From Actinomycetota bacterium (GTDB taxonomy: Bacteria; Actinomycetota; Actinomycetes; Streptosporangiales; Streptosporangiaceae): a stretch of DNA of 9,496 bases. How positions within the stretch are numbered: position 1 is the first letter of the stretch; each line of letters opens with the position of its first letter. The notes beneath the pieces were generated by a model. The model made no database searches. It worked only from the letters and a program-made list of their open reading frames with translations, and was not told the origin of the DNA. The position numbers and the translations under genes were made by a program. The stretch lies in NCBI GenBank assembly GCA_003541285.1, contig DPMS01000612.1, positions 1 to 9,496 on the forward strand, in the 5' to 3' direction. This document shows, in pieces, positions 1 to 7,291 of the stretch.

Positions 1-4
1 GGAC

Positions 5-89
5 CAGGTGACCGTGCTGTGCAGGTGACCGTGCTGTGCAGGTGACCGTGCGGTGCAGGTGACCGTGCCGTGTGGGTGACCGTGTGCCG
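5..89. repeat. 17-bp tandem repeat, about five copies
   Basis: The unit CAGGTGACCGTGCTGTG is repeated head to tail. Copies at 5-21 and 22-38 are identical. Copies at 39-55 and 56-72 each differ by one base. A degraded fifth copy lies at 73-89, and a final partial GGTGAGC follows. The period is not a multiple of three, so it is unlikely to be coding. It lies just beyond the 3' end of the minus-strand methyltransferase gene and may continue to the left of the window. It looks like a minisatellite-type intergenic repeat of unknown role. Confidence 0.85.
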
Positions 90-118
90 TGGGTGAGCTT
101 GCGCCGCCGGGATGGATG

Positions 119-778
119 TCAGGGTGGCTGCTGGTAGCCATGCCTGCCATAGAGCGGGACAAAGCTGGCCTGGGTGAGGGGCGTGCCCCTGTTCAGGCCC
201 GATTCGCCCCGCACGAACAACATGACTTCCTCCCGCCCGCCCGGCCCCATGGGCTGGACCAGCCGGCCACGGGGGCGGAGCTGGCTGACCAGCGGAGGCG
301 GAACCTTAGGGAATGCCGCCGAGACCAGCACGGCGTCATAGGGCGCGCCATCCGGGTATCCCTGGGTCCCATCTCCTGCCACGACCAGCACATTGGTGAT
401 GCCACGGGCCGCAAGGTTGCGCCGGGCCCGGTCAGCCAGGTCAGGCCAGATTTCGACACTGACGACGTGCGCCGCGAGCCGGGCCAGCAGGGCCGTCTGG
501 TACCCATAGCCGCTGCCGATCTCCAGCACCTGTTCGCCGCCGCCGAGCCGGAGCGCGGCGATCATGATCGCCGACAGCGATGGCTGGGTGGTTACCTGGT
601 CATGCGGGATGGGCAGCGGCCGGTCCTCATCGGCGGCCGCCAGGTATGCGGCAGGGACGAAGGCAGCCCGCGGGACGGCCGTGATCGCGTCAAGCACCCG
701 GGGATCGGTAACCCCTGCCGCCAGCGCTGCCAGGACCAGGTCCTGGGCATCGCCCCCATCACCATCATGACCGGTCAT
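119..778 (-). CDS. pcm: protein-L-isoaspartate O-methyltransferase
   Basis: This 219-aa protein should be a cytoplasmic S-adenosylmethionine-dependent methyltransferase that methylates L-isoaspartyl residues in aged proteins and so starts their repair. The class I methyltransferase glycine loop reads VLEIGSGYGYQTALLA (about residues 84-99), followed by the acidic strand end VSVEI (106-110). The PCMT-specific loop is QVTTQPSLSAIM (61-72), corresponding to the family's T-x-S-Q-P segment. GDGTQGYPDGAPYDAVLVSAA (135-155) and RLVQPMG (172-178) match later family motifs. Length is normal for bacterial Pcm. The ATG at 776-778 has only a weak purine stretch (GGTGG) close upstream, so a slightly different start cannot be excluded. 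The gene lies 64 bp downstream of the 383-aa gene on the same strand and may be co-transcribed with it. Some actinobacterial PCMT-like proteins act in natural-product or peptide modification, but nothing here indicates that. Confidence 0.9.
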   Translation of the reverse strand: MTGHDGDGGDAQDLVLAALAAGVTDPRVLDAITAVPRAAFVPAAYLAAADEDRPLPIPHDQVTTQPSLSAIMIAALRLGGGEQVLEIGSGYGYQTALLARLAAHVVSVEIWPDLADRARRNLAARGITNVLVVAGDGTQGYPDGAPYDAVLVSAAFPKVPPPLVSQLRPRGRLVQPMGPGGREEVMLFVRGESGLNRGTPLTQASFVPLYGRHGYQQPP

Positions 779-842
779 ACCACCAGCATCCCCGTACGGA
801 GGGACCGCACCAGCCAGCAGCCGGCGCCGCGGCCGGGCGCAC

Positions 843-1994
843 TCAGCCGAGCAGGAGACCCTGGTGCTGCCAGGCGAGCCGCAGCAAGGCAGCCCCGGCC
901 GCCTGCGTCGGCTCGCTCCCGCCGCTGAACCGGCCCACGGTAGCCGCCGTGAACGGGATCGCTGCCGATCCGTCCACGGAGACCACCCTGCCCTCGGCGT
1001 TCAGTTCGACCAGCCCGTCGAAGACCGCATCGTAGAGGTCGCTGTCGAAGACGGCCACGGTCAGGATGTCGGTGGCGAGCGTCAGCGGGTCCACGCCCAC
1101 TCCCAGGCACCAGACGCTGAGCGCGCCCGCCTCGCGTGCGCTGGTCAGCCGGCGGTAAAACGGCCAGCCGCCGTAGTCGAGCAGCCCGTCCTGAGTGTCG
1201 TAGTCCTCGGTCGTGCCGAGGAACTCCTCGCTGAACTCCCGCGTCATGCACCGCCACAGGCTCAGGTCGTTCTTCTCCGCGGCCGGGGTTCCCGCGACAG
1301 GCTGGAATATCCCCACCGGCATGACCTGGTACAGGCCGCCACCGTTGTTCACCTTGACTGGGTCGCGCCAGTGCAGCACGAACGTGGCCTGGCCGCGGGG
1401 CGGCCGTCGCAGCGTCAGGGTGGTGACGGCCGAGATGGCGCAGCGCTGCCGCAGCAGGCACGGGTCACCGACGAGGGCGCGCAGCGGCAGGTCCGCCAGG
1501 GCGATCGCGCCCGACGAGTCCTGCCAGGCGGCGGCCAGCTCATGCGCGACCGCATGGCCGAGGTTCACCCCATCGAAGTACCAGCCGCGGCCGAACGTGA
1601 GTTCCGGCGAGCCGGCCAGGCCGGCATCCAGCAGCCGGTAGCAGGCGCGGTTGCCGAACAGGGCCGGTGCGTCCAGCGCAGCGATCGCGTCCGCATAGCC
1701 ACGATGGCGGCCACCGGCCGCCAGCCGGGGCCGGACATGTGCCGACGCCGGCCCGGTCCCGTCCGCGAGGGGTGCCGGTGGCTGCCCGGCCCAGCCGAGC
1801 CGCAGGTCATCCAGGTTCAGCGGCTGATCCGGAAGCCACCGTCCGCGGCACAGGAGCGCGGTGGAGGCCACCCGCGGCACGTCCGGGTACAGCCGGGCGG
1901 CCAGCTGGCACAGTTCGTGGCGGTGCTGGTGGAGAAAGCCGCGCACCTGGCGCCAGCGCTCGGGGGAATCCGCCCCGCTGGAGGGGTCAGGCAC
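843..1994 (-). CDS. conserved actinobacterial protein with Nudix-like patch
   Basis: The protein has 383 residues and unknown function. Its C-terminal half resembles a domain common in actinobacterial proteins of XRE-regulator or hypothetical type. Visible segments are VLHWRDPVKVNNGGGLYQVMP (206-226), the acidic stretch TREFSEEFLG (251-260) and WCLGVGVDPLTLATDILTVAVFD (295-317). REFSEEFLG resembles the REUxEE core of a Nudix box, but the upstream G and E spacing of the full box is absent, so hydrolase activity is not supported. No helix-turn-helix is evident in the N-terminal half. The open frame extends further upstream to 2513, but that part is antisense to the dehydrogenase gene. I chose the GTG at 1992-1994 because AGGGGAGG lies 10 nt upstream. 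An ATG at 2022-2024 would add 10 residues but lacks a ribosome site. It is divergent from the dehydrogenase gene and upstream of pcm on the same strand. Confidence 0.75.
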   Translation of the reverse strand: MPDPSSGADSPERWRQVRGFLHQHRHELCQLAARLYPDVPRVASTALLCRGRWLPDQPLNLDDLRLGWAGQPPAPLADGTGPASAHVRPRLAAGGRHRGYADAIAALDAPALFGNRACYRLLDAGLAGSPELTFGRGWYFDGVNLGHAVAHELAAAWQDSSGAIALADLPLRALVGDPCLLRQRCAISAVTTLTLRRPPRGQATFVLHWRDPVKVNNGGGLYQVMPVGIFQPVAGTPAAEKNDLSLWRCMTREFSEEFLGTTEDYDTQDGLLDYGGWPFYRRLTSAREAGALSVWCLGVGVDPLTLATDILTVAVFDSDLYDAVFDGLVELNAEGRVVSVDGSAAIPFTAATVGRFSGGSEPTQAAGAALLRLAWQHQGLLLG

Positions 1995-2004
1995 GGCCGG
2001 AGCA

Positions 2005-2012
2005 CCTCCCCT
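2005..2012 (-). promoter_or_regulatory. ribosome binding site deciding the GTG start
   Basis: On the minus strand AGGGGAGG precedes the GTG at 1992-1994 by 10 nt. It lies inside the alternative longer reading from the ATG at 2024, which has no such site. This favours the GTG as the real start. Confidence 0.6.
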
Positions 2013-2035
2013 GATCGGCCGCATGGGAATCCGCC

Positions 2036-2045
2036 ACTGTAGCGT
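2036..2045. promoter_or_regulatory. back-to-back divergent -10 elements
   Basis: On the plus strand TAGCGT (2040-2045) fits the actinobacterial TAnnnT -10 pattern and lies 7 nt before the dehydrogenase ATG at 2053. That spacing suggests a leaderless mRNA, in line with the lack of a ribosome site. On the minus strand TACAGT (2041 down to 2036) also fits TAnnnT and faces the 383-aa gene. The two hexamers share two bases. No convincing -35 element was found for either, so this is inference from short motifs. Confidence 0.35.
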
Positions 2046-2052
2046 GCTCGCC

Positions 2053-2841
2053 ATGGACCTTGGCCTGCGCGGCGCCCGCGCGCTGATCACCGGCGGCAGC
2101 CGCGGCATCGGCCTCGCGGTGGCCAGCGCCCTCGCCGCCGAGGGGGCGTCGGTCGGGCTTGTCGCCCGCAATGCCGACGGCCTCGCCGCCGCCACCGACC
2201 AGCTGGACCAGCACGGGGTGCCGGTCGCCACCGCCGTGGCTGACGTCACCGACACCGATGCGCTGAACCGCGCGGTCAACGACATCGCAGAAGCCCTCGG
2301 CGGGCTGGACCACCTGGTCGCGAACGCCGGCGGCACCGTCGGCGGCAATCTCGTCACCTCCGGGCCCGGCGATTTCGCTGCCACATTCGCGCTGAACGCC
2401 GGGCACGCCGCCGAGCTGATCAGGGCCGGGCTGCCACACATGCGCACCGCCGGCGGCGGCTCGGTGGTGATCATCTCGTCGATCACCGGCATGCGCCCTG
2501 CCCCCCGGACCACCTACGCGGTCGCCAAGGCGGCCGAAATCCATCTGGCCGCGACCGCCGCCGCCGAGCTCGCGCCCGCCAATATCAGGGTGAACGCCGT
2601 GAGCCCCGGCTCAATCATGTTCGCCGGCGGCTCGTGGGAGCGATTCCAGCGCGACTACCCTGCCGACTTCGCGACCTTCGAACAGACCCAGTTCCCGCTC
2701 GGCCGGCTCGGGCGCCCGGAGGAAGTTGCCGATGTCGTTGCCTTCTTGCTGTCCCAGCGGGCATCGTGGATCACAGGGGCAAACATTGTGGTGGATGGGG
2801 GCCAGCGCTATCCGAGTGCCCGGCGCTTCGGCCAGGCGTAA
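2053..2841 (+). CDS. short-chain dehydrogenase/reductase (SDR family)
   Basis: This 262-aa protein is a classical SDR oxidoreductase using NAD(P)(H). All hallmark motifs are present: cofactor glycine motif TGGSRGIG (13-20), D64 before the adenine site, NAGG (91-94), helix-4 N115, and the catalytic Ser142, Tyr155 and Lys159 (YAVAK). The C-terminal ITGANIVVDGG motif is also typical. Arg39 after the second strand suggests a preference for NADP(H). FabG-like 3-oxoacyl reductases share this architecture, but the substrate cannot be read from sequence. The ATG at 2053 is chosen because the fold starts a few residues later (GARALITGG). The open frame extends upstream to 1861 but that part overlaps the divergent gene. 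There is no clear ribosome site; a -10-like TAGCGT lies 7 nt upstream, consistent with leaderless translation. It is divergent from the 383-aa gene, and a hairpin follows its TAA stop. Confidence 0.9.
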   Translation: MDLGLRGARALITGGSRGIGLAVASALAAEGASVGLVARNADGLAAATDQLDQHGVPVATAVADVTDTDALNRAVNDIAEALGGLDHLVANAGGTVGGNLVTSGPGDFAATFALNAGHAAELIRAGLPHMRTAGGGSVVIISSITGMRPAPRTTYAVAKAAEIHLAATAAAELAPANIRVNAVSPGSIMFAGGSWERFQRDYPADFATFEQTQFPLGRLGRPEEVADVVAFLLSQRASWITGANIVVDGGQRYPSARRFGQA

Positions 2842-2851
2842 CAGGGGAACC

Positions 2852-2879
2852 GCCAGCGCGCAGCAGTATCAGCGCCGGC
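2852..2879 (+). terminator. possible hairpin terminator after the SDR gene
   Basis: GCCAGCGC (2852-2859) can pair with GCGCCGGC (2872-2879) with one A-C mismatch and a 12-nt loop. It starts 11 bp after the SDR stop codon. There is no run of T after it, which is common for actinomycete terminators but leaves the call weak. Confidence 0.3.
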
Positions 2880-2928
2880 AACTCGCGATATAACTTGACA
2901 TTTGCGGGGGCCACTCGCGATACATCGC
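2879..2928 (+). promoter_or_regulatory. promoter with duplicated operator-like site before the MMPL gene
   Basis: ACTCGCGATA occurs twice in direct orientation, at 2881-2890 and 2913-2922, starting 32 bp apart, about three helical turns. The similarity extends to 13 of 16 bases (2879-2894 and 2911-2926). Between them lies a perfect -35 hexamer TTGACA (2895-2900). GATACA at 2919-2924, an 18-bp spacer away, is a possible -10 and overlaps the second copy. TATAAC (2889-2894) at the end of the first copy is another possible -10. The second copy also forms the perfect 12-bp palindrome GCGATACATCGC (2917-2928). The layout suits a repressor blocking transcription of the transporter. No regulator gene is present in the window. 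Confidence 0.5.
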
Positions 2929-2972
2929 ATTCGGCGCTCCACGCACCGGCACAGCCATATATCCGCTCACCC

Positions 2973-2980
2973 GGGGGAGG
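2973..2980 (+). promoter_or_regulatory. strong ribosome binding site fixing the MMPL start
   Basis: GGGGGAGG is followed by 5 nt and then the GTG at 2986. It rules out the longer reading from the TTG at 2902. Confidence 0.8.
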
Positions 2981-2985
2981 ATCGC

Positions 2986-5118
2986 GTGACCGCCGAAGGC
3001 AGGAGTCCGCAGCCCGGCGCAGGACAGCGCAGAGCAAGCCGGATCGCCGCGCTGCCCTGCGGGCGCCGGTCCAAGTACGCAGTGCTCGCGTTCTGGGTGA
3101 TCGTGGTCGCCCTCACCGGACCGCTGGCAGGCAAGCTGATGGGCGCCGAGAAGAATGACGCCGCGGCCTACCTTCCGGCCAGCGCGGAATCCACGCAGGA
3201 ACTCAGCCTGCAGTCCAGGTTCGTGGTCAAGAACCTGAACCCAGCGGTCGTCGTCTACACCCGGCCGTCCGGGCTCACCCCCGCCGATCTGCGCAAGGCC
3301 GCCGCGGACGCGCGCCGGTTCGCGGCCCTGCCCGCCGTGAGCGGCCGGGTCACCGGCCCGATCCCGTCCGCCGATCACCAGGCCATCCAGACGATCGTCG
3401 GGTCCAGTCTCGGTTTCAGCGCCAACATCGGGGCGTTCATCAGCAACCTGCAGGCCACCGCGTCCCGCGGTGACCCCGGGCTCACCGTCCACATCGCCGG
3501 GCCGGCCGCCAGCGCCGCCGACCAGGTGAAGATCTTCAAGGGCATCGACACCACCCTGCTGTACACCACCCTGGCGGTGATCATCGTCCTGCTGCTGATC
3601 ACCTACCGCAGCCCGGTGCTCTGGCTGCTGCCGATCATCTCGGCCGGGGTCTCCCTGGCCGCGGCCGAGGCCGTCATCTACCTGCTGACCAAACAGGGGC
3701 TGGTCGTGAACGGGCAGAGCGGCGGGATCCTGGTGGTGCTGGTGCTGGGCGCGAGCACCGACTACGCACTGCTGCTCATCGCCCGGTACCGCGAGGAGTT
3801 GCGCCGCCACTCCGACCGGCACGAGGCGATGGCGAGCGCCCTGCGCCGGGCCGGGCCGGCCATCATCGCCAGTGCGGCGACCGTCATCGCCGCCATGCTG
3901 TGCCTGCTCGTCGCCGACTCCGCGGACATCTCCGGGCTCGGCCCGGTGGCGGCGATCGGCATCGCGGTCGGCCTGCTCGCCATGATCACGCTGCTGCCGG
4001 CGCTGCTGGTGATCGTCGGCCGGTGGATCTTCTGGCCACAGCGGCCCCGGCTCGGCTCGGACGAGCCGGGCAGCCGGGGGACGTGGGCACGCATCGGCCG
4101 GGGCCTGGCCATCCGGCCCAGGGTGGTCTGGGTGGTCACCGCCGTCCTGCTGGCCGGCGCGTGGGCAGGCCTGGTCGGCTTCAAGGTGGGGCCGCTCACC
4201 ACCGCCCAGTCGTTTCGCGGCACCCCCGCCTCGGTCGCCGCCGAGCAGGTGGTCGCGCGGCACTTCCCCGCCGGGGCTGGTGAGCCGGTCGCGGTCATCG
4301 GCAACGCGGCTGCGGCCCCCCGGTTGCGGGCCGCGCTCGCCGGCACCAGCGGCATCGCCGCTGTGACCCCGCCAGTGGTCAAGGACGGCCTGGTCTATCT
4401 GCAGGGCACGCTGGCCAGCAAGCCGGACAGCCCGGCCGCCTACGCGACCGTGAACCGGGTCCGGGCGGCCGTCCACGCGGTACCCGGCGCGAACGCGAAG
4501 GTCGGCGGCCGCACCGCCATCACCGCCGACGTGGAGCACTACGCCAACCGGGACCGGAACCTGATCATCCCGCTGGTGCTGCTGATGGTGCTGATCATCC
4601 TCGGGCTGCTGCTGCGCTCGGTGGTCGCGGCGTTCCTGCTCATCGGCACGGTGGTGCTCTCGTTCGGGGCGGCGCTCGGCCTGTCGGCGCTCGCGTTCCG
4701 CCATATTTTCGGGTTCGCGGGAGCGGATACCGCGATGCCGCTGTTCGCGTTCGTGTTCCTGGTCGCCCTGGGCATCGACTACAACATCTTCCTGATGACC
4801 AGGGTGCGCGAGGAGAGCAAGCGGTCCGGCACCAGATTCGGCGCGATCACCGGCCTGGGCGCGACCGGCGGCGTCATCACCTCGGCCGGCCTGATACTCG
4901 CCGGCACGTTCGCCACGCTGGGCACGCTGCCGCTGGTGGTTCTCACCGAGATCGGGTTCACGGTCGCGATCGGAGTGCTCATCGACACCATCATCGTTAG
5001 GTCGGTGCTCGTCACCGCGCTCACACTGGACATCGGCCGGATGATGTGGTGGCCGAGTCGCCTCGCGCGGCGGTCCGCCCAGGAAGTGAGCCTGGCGGAA
5101 GTGACCGCTGCCCGCTGA
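2986..5118 (+). CDS. MMPL-family (RND superfamily) membrane transporter
   Basis: This 710-aa inner-membrane protein belongs to the MMPL branch of the RND superfamily, whose members export lipids or drugs using the proton gradient. It has two homologous halves. TM1 lies near 31-50 and is followed by an external domain to about 180. A cluster of membrane segments (about 187-355) contains GASTDYALLLIARYREE with the Asp259-Tyr260 pair. TM7 lies near 380-400 with a second external domain. The final cluster (about 526-690) contains LGIDYNIFLMTRVREE with Asp598-Tyr599. These Asp-Tyr pairs match the proton-relay residues of MmpL proteins. Length is usual for short actinobacterial MMPLs. The GTG at 2986 is chosen because GGGGGAGG (2973-2980) sits 5 nt upstream; an in-frame TTG at 2902 lies inside the promoter region. 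The substrate is unknown. The operator-like repeats upstream suggest regulated expression. A 611-residue antisense frame over its 5' part is a composition shadow. Confidence 0.92.
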   Translation: MTAEGRSPQPGAGQRRASRIAALPCGRRSKYAVLAFWVIVVALTGPLAGKLMGAEKNDAAAYLPASAESTQELSLQSRFVVKNLNPAVVVYTRPSGLTPADLRKAAADARRFAALPAVSGRVTGPIPSADHQAIQTIVGSSLGFSANIGAFISNLQATASRGDPGLTVHIAGPAASAADQVKIFKGIDTTLLYTTLAVIIVLLLITYRSPVLWLLPIISAGVSLAAAEAVIYLLTKQGLVVNGQSGGILVVLVLGASTDYALLLIARYREELRRHSDRHEAMASALRRAGPAIIASAATVIAAMLCLLVADSADISGLGPVAAIGIAVGLLAMITLLPALLVIVGRWIFWPQRPRLGSDEPGSRGTWARIGRGLAIRPRVVWVVTAVLLAGAWAGLVGFKVGPLTTAQSFRGTPASVAAEQVVARHFPAGAGEPVAVIGNAAAAPRLRAALAGTSGIAAVTPPVVKDGLVYLQGTLASKPDSPAAYATVNRVRAAVHAVPGANAKVGGRTAITADVEHYANRDRNLIIPLVLLMVLIILGLLLRSVVAAFLLIGTVVLSFGAALGLSALAFRHIFGFAGADTAMPLFAFVFLVALGIDYNIFLMTRVREESKRSGTRFGAITGLGATGGVITSAGLILAGTFATLGTLPLVVLTEIGFTVAIGVLIDTIIVRSVLVTALTLDIGRMMWWPSRLARRSAQEVSLAEVTAAR

Positions 5119-5171
5119 GGGTTACGGCACGCCGCTGGCCACCTTGCGCTGACGGCGACGCGCCGGGCCCA

Positions 5172-5183
5172 CCGGTTAACCGG
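5172..5183. promoter_or_regulatory. 12-bp perfect palindrome in the gap after the MMPL gene
   Basis: CCGGTTAACCGG is a perfect inverted repeat in the 221-bp gap between the transporter and the lipoprotein. A TAnnnT-type hexamer TACGTT (5241-5246) lies downstream but has no good -35 partner. The palindrome could be an operator for the lipoprotein gene. A chance palindrome is also possible. The rest of this gap shows nothing that could be assigned. Confidence 0.25.
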
Positions 5184-5323
5184 GATCTGTTCACACCGCT
5201 GCGACGCCGCGCGGGGCGAGACGGGTCCCGCGCCGGTCATTACGTTCTGATATCAAAGGGGCGCCGGTGACCGGCTCCGGCAAATCGATGGCGGCGCGGG
5301 CACACAGTGGGATGCTGGCGGCT

Positions 5324-5331
5324 GGAGGAGG
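5324..5331 (+). promoter_or_regulatory. ribosome binding site fixing the lipoprotein start
   Basis: GGAGGAGG is followed by 8 nt and then the ATG at 5340. It decides between this ATG and the upstream in-frame GTG at 5307. Confidence 0.75.
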
Positions 5332-5339
5332 CGACGCTG

Positions 5340-5861
5340 ATGGAATCCGGCAGCCCGGTACCGGTCCGCGCGGCGGCAGCCAGACCGCGGATGCTCCGCA
5401 GGGCCATCCTGGCCGCGGCCGTGTCCGCCACTGGGATCACCGTGGCGGCCTGCGGCTCTGGAGCGGGAACCACAGCATCCCCGCCGCCGTCCTGCCTGCA
5501 TCAGTACCGCAACTGGATGTCCGGGCCGGCCCACCCGGCAGGGGAGAACCTCGTGGTGGCACTGAACTCAGTCCAGGCGGCCAGTTCGGCCCTGGACGCC
5601 TCGTCCACCAGCGCCGCCCTGAAGCGGGCCGCCGCGACCGCGGCGGCCCTGGCGCGGTACCCCATGCCAGCGTGCGCGGATCCAAAGGGGTACTGGCAGA
5701 CGATCCTGCGGCGGGTCCGGGCCGCCTCGGCCAGTGCGGGCACCTCGAAGGACATGGGTGCGCTGCTCATCGCCGAAGCACCACTGAAGGACATGCCGGT
5801 GCTGGAACGCGACCTCGCCAGTGAGCTGACGCGGACCGTCCCCGCGCTGAACCGGAGGTAG
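5340..5861 (+). CDS. small secreted lipoprotein, function unknown
   Basis: The product has 173 residues. Its N-terminus carries basic residues (R10-R21) and then a hydrophobic stretch ending in the lipobox V35-A36-A37-C38, so it should be exported and lipid-anchored at Cys38 on the outer face of the membrane. A short Thr/Ser/Pro-rich linker (about 39-51) follows. The mature part (about 52-173) is alanine-rich and appears mostly helical, with two cysteines (C52 and C112) that might form a disulfide. No enzyme motif was recognised. The ATG at 5340 is chosen because GGAGGAGG (5324-5331) lies 8 nt upstream; an in-frame GTG at 5307 would place that site inside the gene. It is followed 54 bp later by the AI-2E-family gene on the same strand, so the two may share a transcript. 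Confidence 0.8.
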   Translation: MESGSPVPVRAAAARPRMLRRAILAAAVSATGITVAACGSGAGTTASPPPSCLHQYRNWMSGPAHPAGENLVVALNSVQAASSALDASSTSAALKRAAATAAALARYPMPACADPKGYWQTILRRVRAASASAGTSKDMGALLIAEAPLKDMPVLERDLASELTRTVPALNRR

Positions 5862-5915
5862 CGGCCCGGACGGAGGGCTGGCCCGGCACCTGCGCGTAAC
5901 TGCCATGATTGTCGA

Positions 5916-7043
5916 ATGCCTGACGAGCCACCGGTGCCGAGCACGCGGCGGGCACGCCTCTGGGAGGCTGCCGAGTCGAAGGGCATCCCGCTGCGGGCCA
6001 TCCTTGCCACTGTCGCGGTGGTCGTGGCGGTCTACGCGGCCGGCAAACTGCTCTACCGGCTGCGGGAAATCTTCCTGCTGGTCGTCATGGCGGGATTCAT
6101 CGCCGCGCTGCTCAATCCGCTGGTGGTTCTCCTCCAGCGCTGGCGGATCAAGCGGCGCGGCCTGGCCGTCTCGGTGGTGATCGTCTGGGGCCTGCTGGTG
6201 TTCGTCGGCCTGGCGGCGGCGTTCGGCTATCCGCTGGCCAACGGGATCACCCACCTGGCCCATGGCCTCCCGTCCTACGTGAACGAGGTCGAGCACGGCC
6301 GGGGCTGGCTCGGCCAGCTGGTGCGCAAGTACCACATCCAGCAGTGGGTGACCCAGAACGTGCCCAAGCTCGTGAACCTGGGGCAGGGCCTGGCCAAGCC
6401 GGCCCTGACCCTGGGCAAGGGCGCGCTCTCGCTGATCGTGGCGCTGTTCACGATCTTCGTGCTCGTGCTCTTGCTGCTGCTGGAAGGCCCGAAGATGCGG
6501 GCCGGCCTGCTCGGCCTGATGGCACCGGCCAGGGCAGAACGGCTGACCCGGATAGCGGGCCAGGTCAACCGGTCGGTGACCGGCTACATGCTGGGGAACT
6601 TCCTGACCTCGCTGCTGGCCGGGGTCGTCGTCTTCGTGACCCTGTTCCTGCTCGGCGTCCCCTTCGCCTTCCTGTGGGCGCTGTGGGTGGCGCTGGTCGA
6701 CTTCCTGCCCATGATCGGCGGCGCCCTGGCCGGAATCCCGACAGTCCTGTTCGCGCTGGGCCATTCGCTGGTGGCCGGCATAGTCACCCTGGCCGTCTTC
6801 CTCATCTACACCCAGGTCGAGAACCACATACTCAACCCAGTCGTGATGAGCCGGACGGTCAAGGTCAACCCGCTGCTCGTGCTGGTGGCCATCCTGGTCG
6901 GCGCGTCGATCGGGAGCTGGATCGGCGGCATTTTCGGCGCCTTCGTGGCGGCGCTGATCGCCATTCCCACCGCGGGAGGGCTGCAAGTCATCGTGCGGGA
7001 ACTCTGGCAGTCCACCGCGCCGCAGCAAACTGACGCCGACTGA
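5916..7043 (+). CDS. AI-2E family transporter (former UPF0118)
   Basis: This 375-aa multi-spanning membrane protein belongs to the AI-2E family. Named members include the E. coli autoinducer-2 exporter TqsA and several Na+/H+ antiporter-like proteins. Hydrophobic segments lie near 26-44, 51-73, 84-105, 168-190, 225-247, 250-280, 283-300 and 318-355. The usual soluble loop lies between about 106 and 167. Family signatures are DFLPMIGG (262-269) and QVENHILNPVVMSRTVKVNPL (300-320), followed by the Gly-rich final pair of helices and P351. Length is normal. The ATG at 5916 has no ribosome site. CATGAT (5904-5909), a four-of-six match to the -10 consensus, lies 6 nt upstream, so translation may be leaderless. 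The transported substrate is unknown, and the family name should not be read as evidence of quorum sensing in this organism. Confidence 0.9.
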   Translation: MPDEPPVPSTRRARLWEAAESKGIPLRAILATVAVVVAVYAAGKLLYRLREIFLLVVMAGFIAALLNPLVVLLQRWRIKRRGLAVSVVIVWGLLVFVGLAAAFGYPLANGITHLAHGLPSYVNEVEHGRGWLGQLVRKYHIQQWVTQNVPKLVNLGQGLAKPALTLGKGALSLIVALFTIFVLVLLLLLEGPKMRAGLLGLMAPARAERLTRIAGQVNRSVTGYMLGNFLTSLLAGVVVFVTLFLLGVPFAFLWALWVALVDFLPMIGGALAGIPTVLFALGHSLVAGIVTLAVFLIYTQVENHILNPVVMSRTVKVNPLLVLVAILVGASIGSWIGGIFGAFVAALIAIPTAGGLQVIVRELWQSTAPQQTDAD

Positions 7044-7060
7044 GAACGCCACCTGGATCC

Positions 7061-7261
7061 GCCCCGGGTGATCCCGGCAGCGACGGGCCGGGCAGCTTCA
7101 GCGTGGCCAGCCACGATGACCTGGAACAGGCGGTCCGGCTGTTCGACGGGCATGGCGTGACGCACGGCGAGATCACCCGCCTGCCATCGTTCGGCATAGA
7201 CGTGCTGCCGTTCGAGGATCCTGACAGTATCCAGCTCGAACTGACCGTGCCGGCAACCTAG
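7061..7261 (+). pseudogene. C-terminal remnant of a VOC/glyoxalase-fold protein
   Basis: This frame, ending in TAG at 7259-7261, reads a typical second half of a vicinal-oxygen-chelate domain. It includes DDLEQAVRLFDGHGVTHGEI, FGIDVLPFEDPD and the terminal IQLELT, in which the Glu is a usual metal ligand. About 66 codons can be recognised, against about 120-140 for a complete single-domain protein. No start codon or N-terminal half is present: the frame is closed by TGA at 7031-7033, inside the end of the AI-2E-family gene. A GTG at 7103 could start only a stub. The piece is best read as a decayed gene whose 5' half was deleted at or near the end of the AI-2E gene. Its end lies 30 bp from the end of the convergent selenoprotein gene. 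Confidence 0.7.
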
Positions 7262-7291
7262 CCCGGCGGGGAGCTGGCAGCGCCCGGCCCG

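Noticed and set aside
864..2042. A 392-residue plus-strand open frame
   Set aside because: It is the antisense shadow of the 383-aa gene, rich in Gln, Arg and Gly without any domain motif.
1995..2513. N-terminal extension of the 383-aa minus-strand gene to 2513
   Set aside because: This part is antisense to the SDR gene, whose motifs are complete, and a good ribosome site supports the GTG at 1994.
2869..4704. A 611-residue minus-strand open frame
   Set aside because: It is antisense to the clearly real MMPL gene. It is full of Gln, Asp, His and Arg runs typical of an antisense GC-rich frame and shows no domain motif.
5568..7052. A 494-residue minus-strand open frame
   Set aside because: It is antisense to the lipoprotein and AI-2E-family genes and has a low-complexity H/D/Q/R-rich composition with no recognisable domain.
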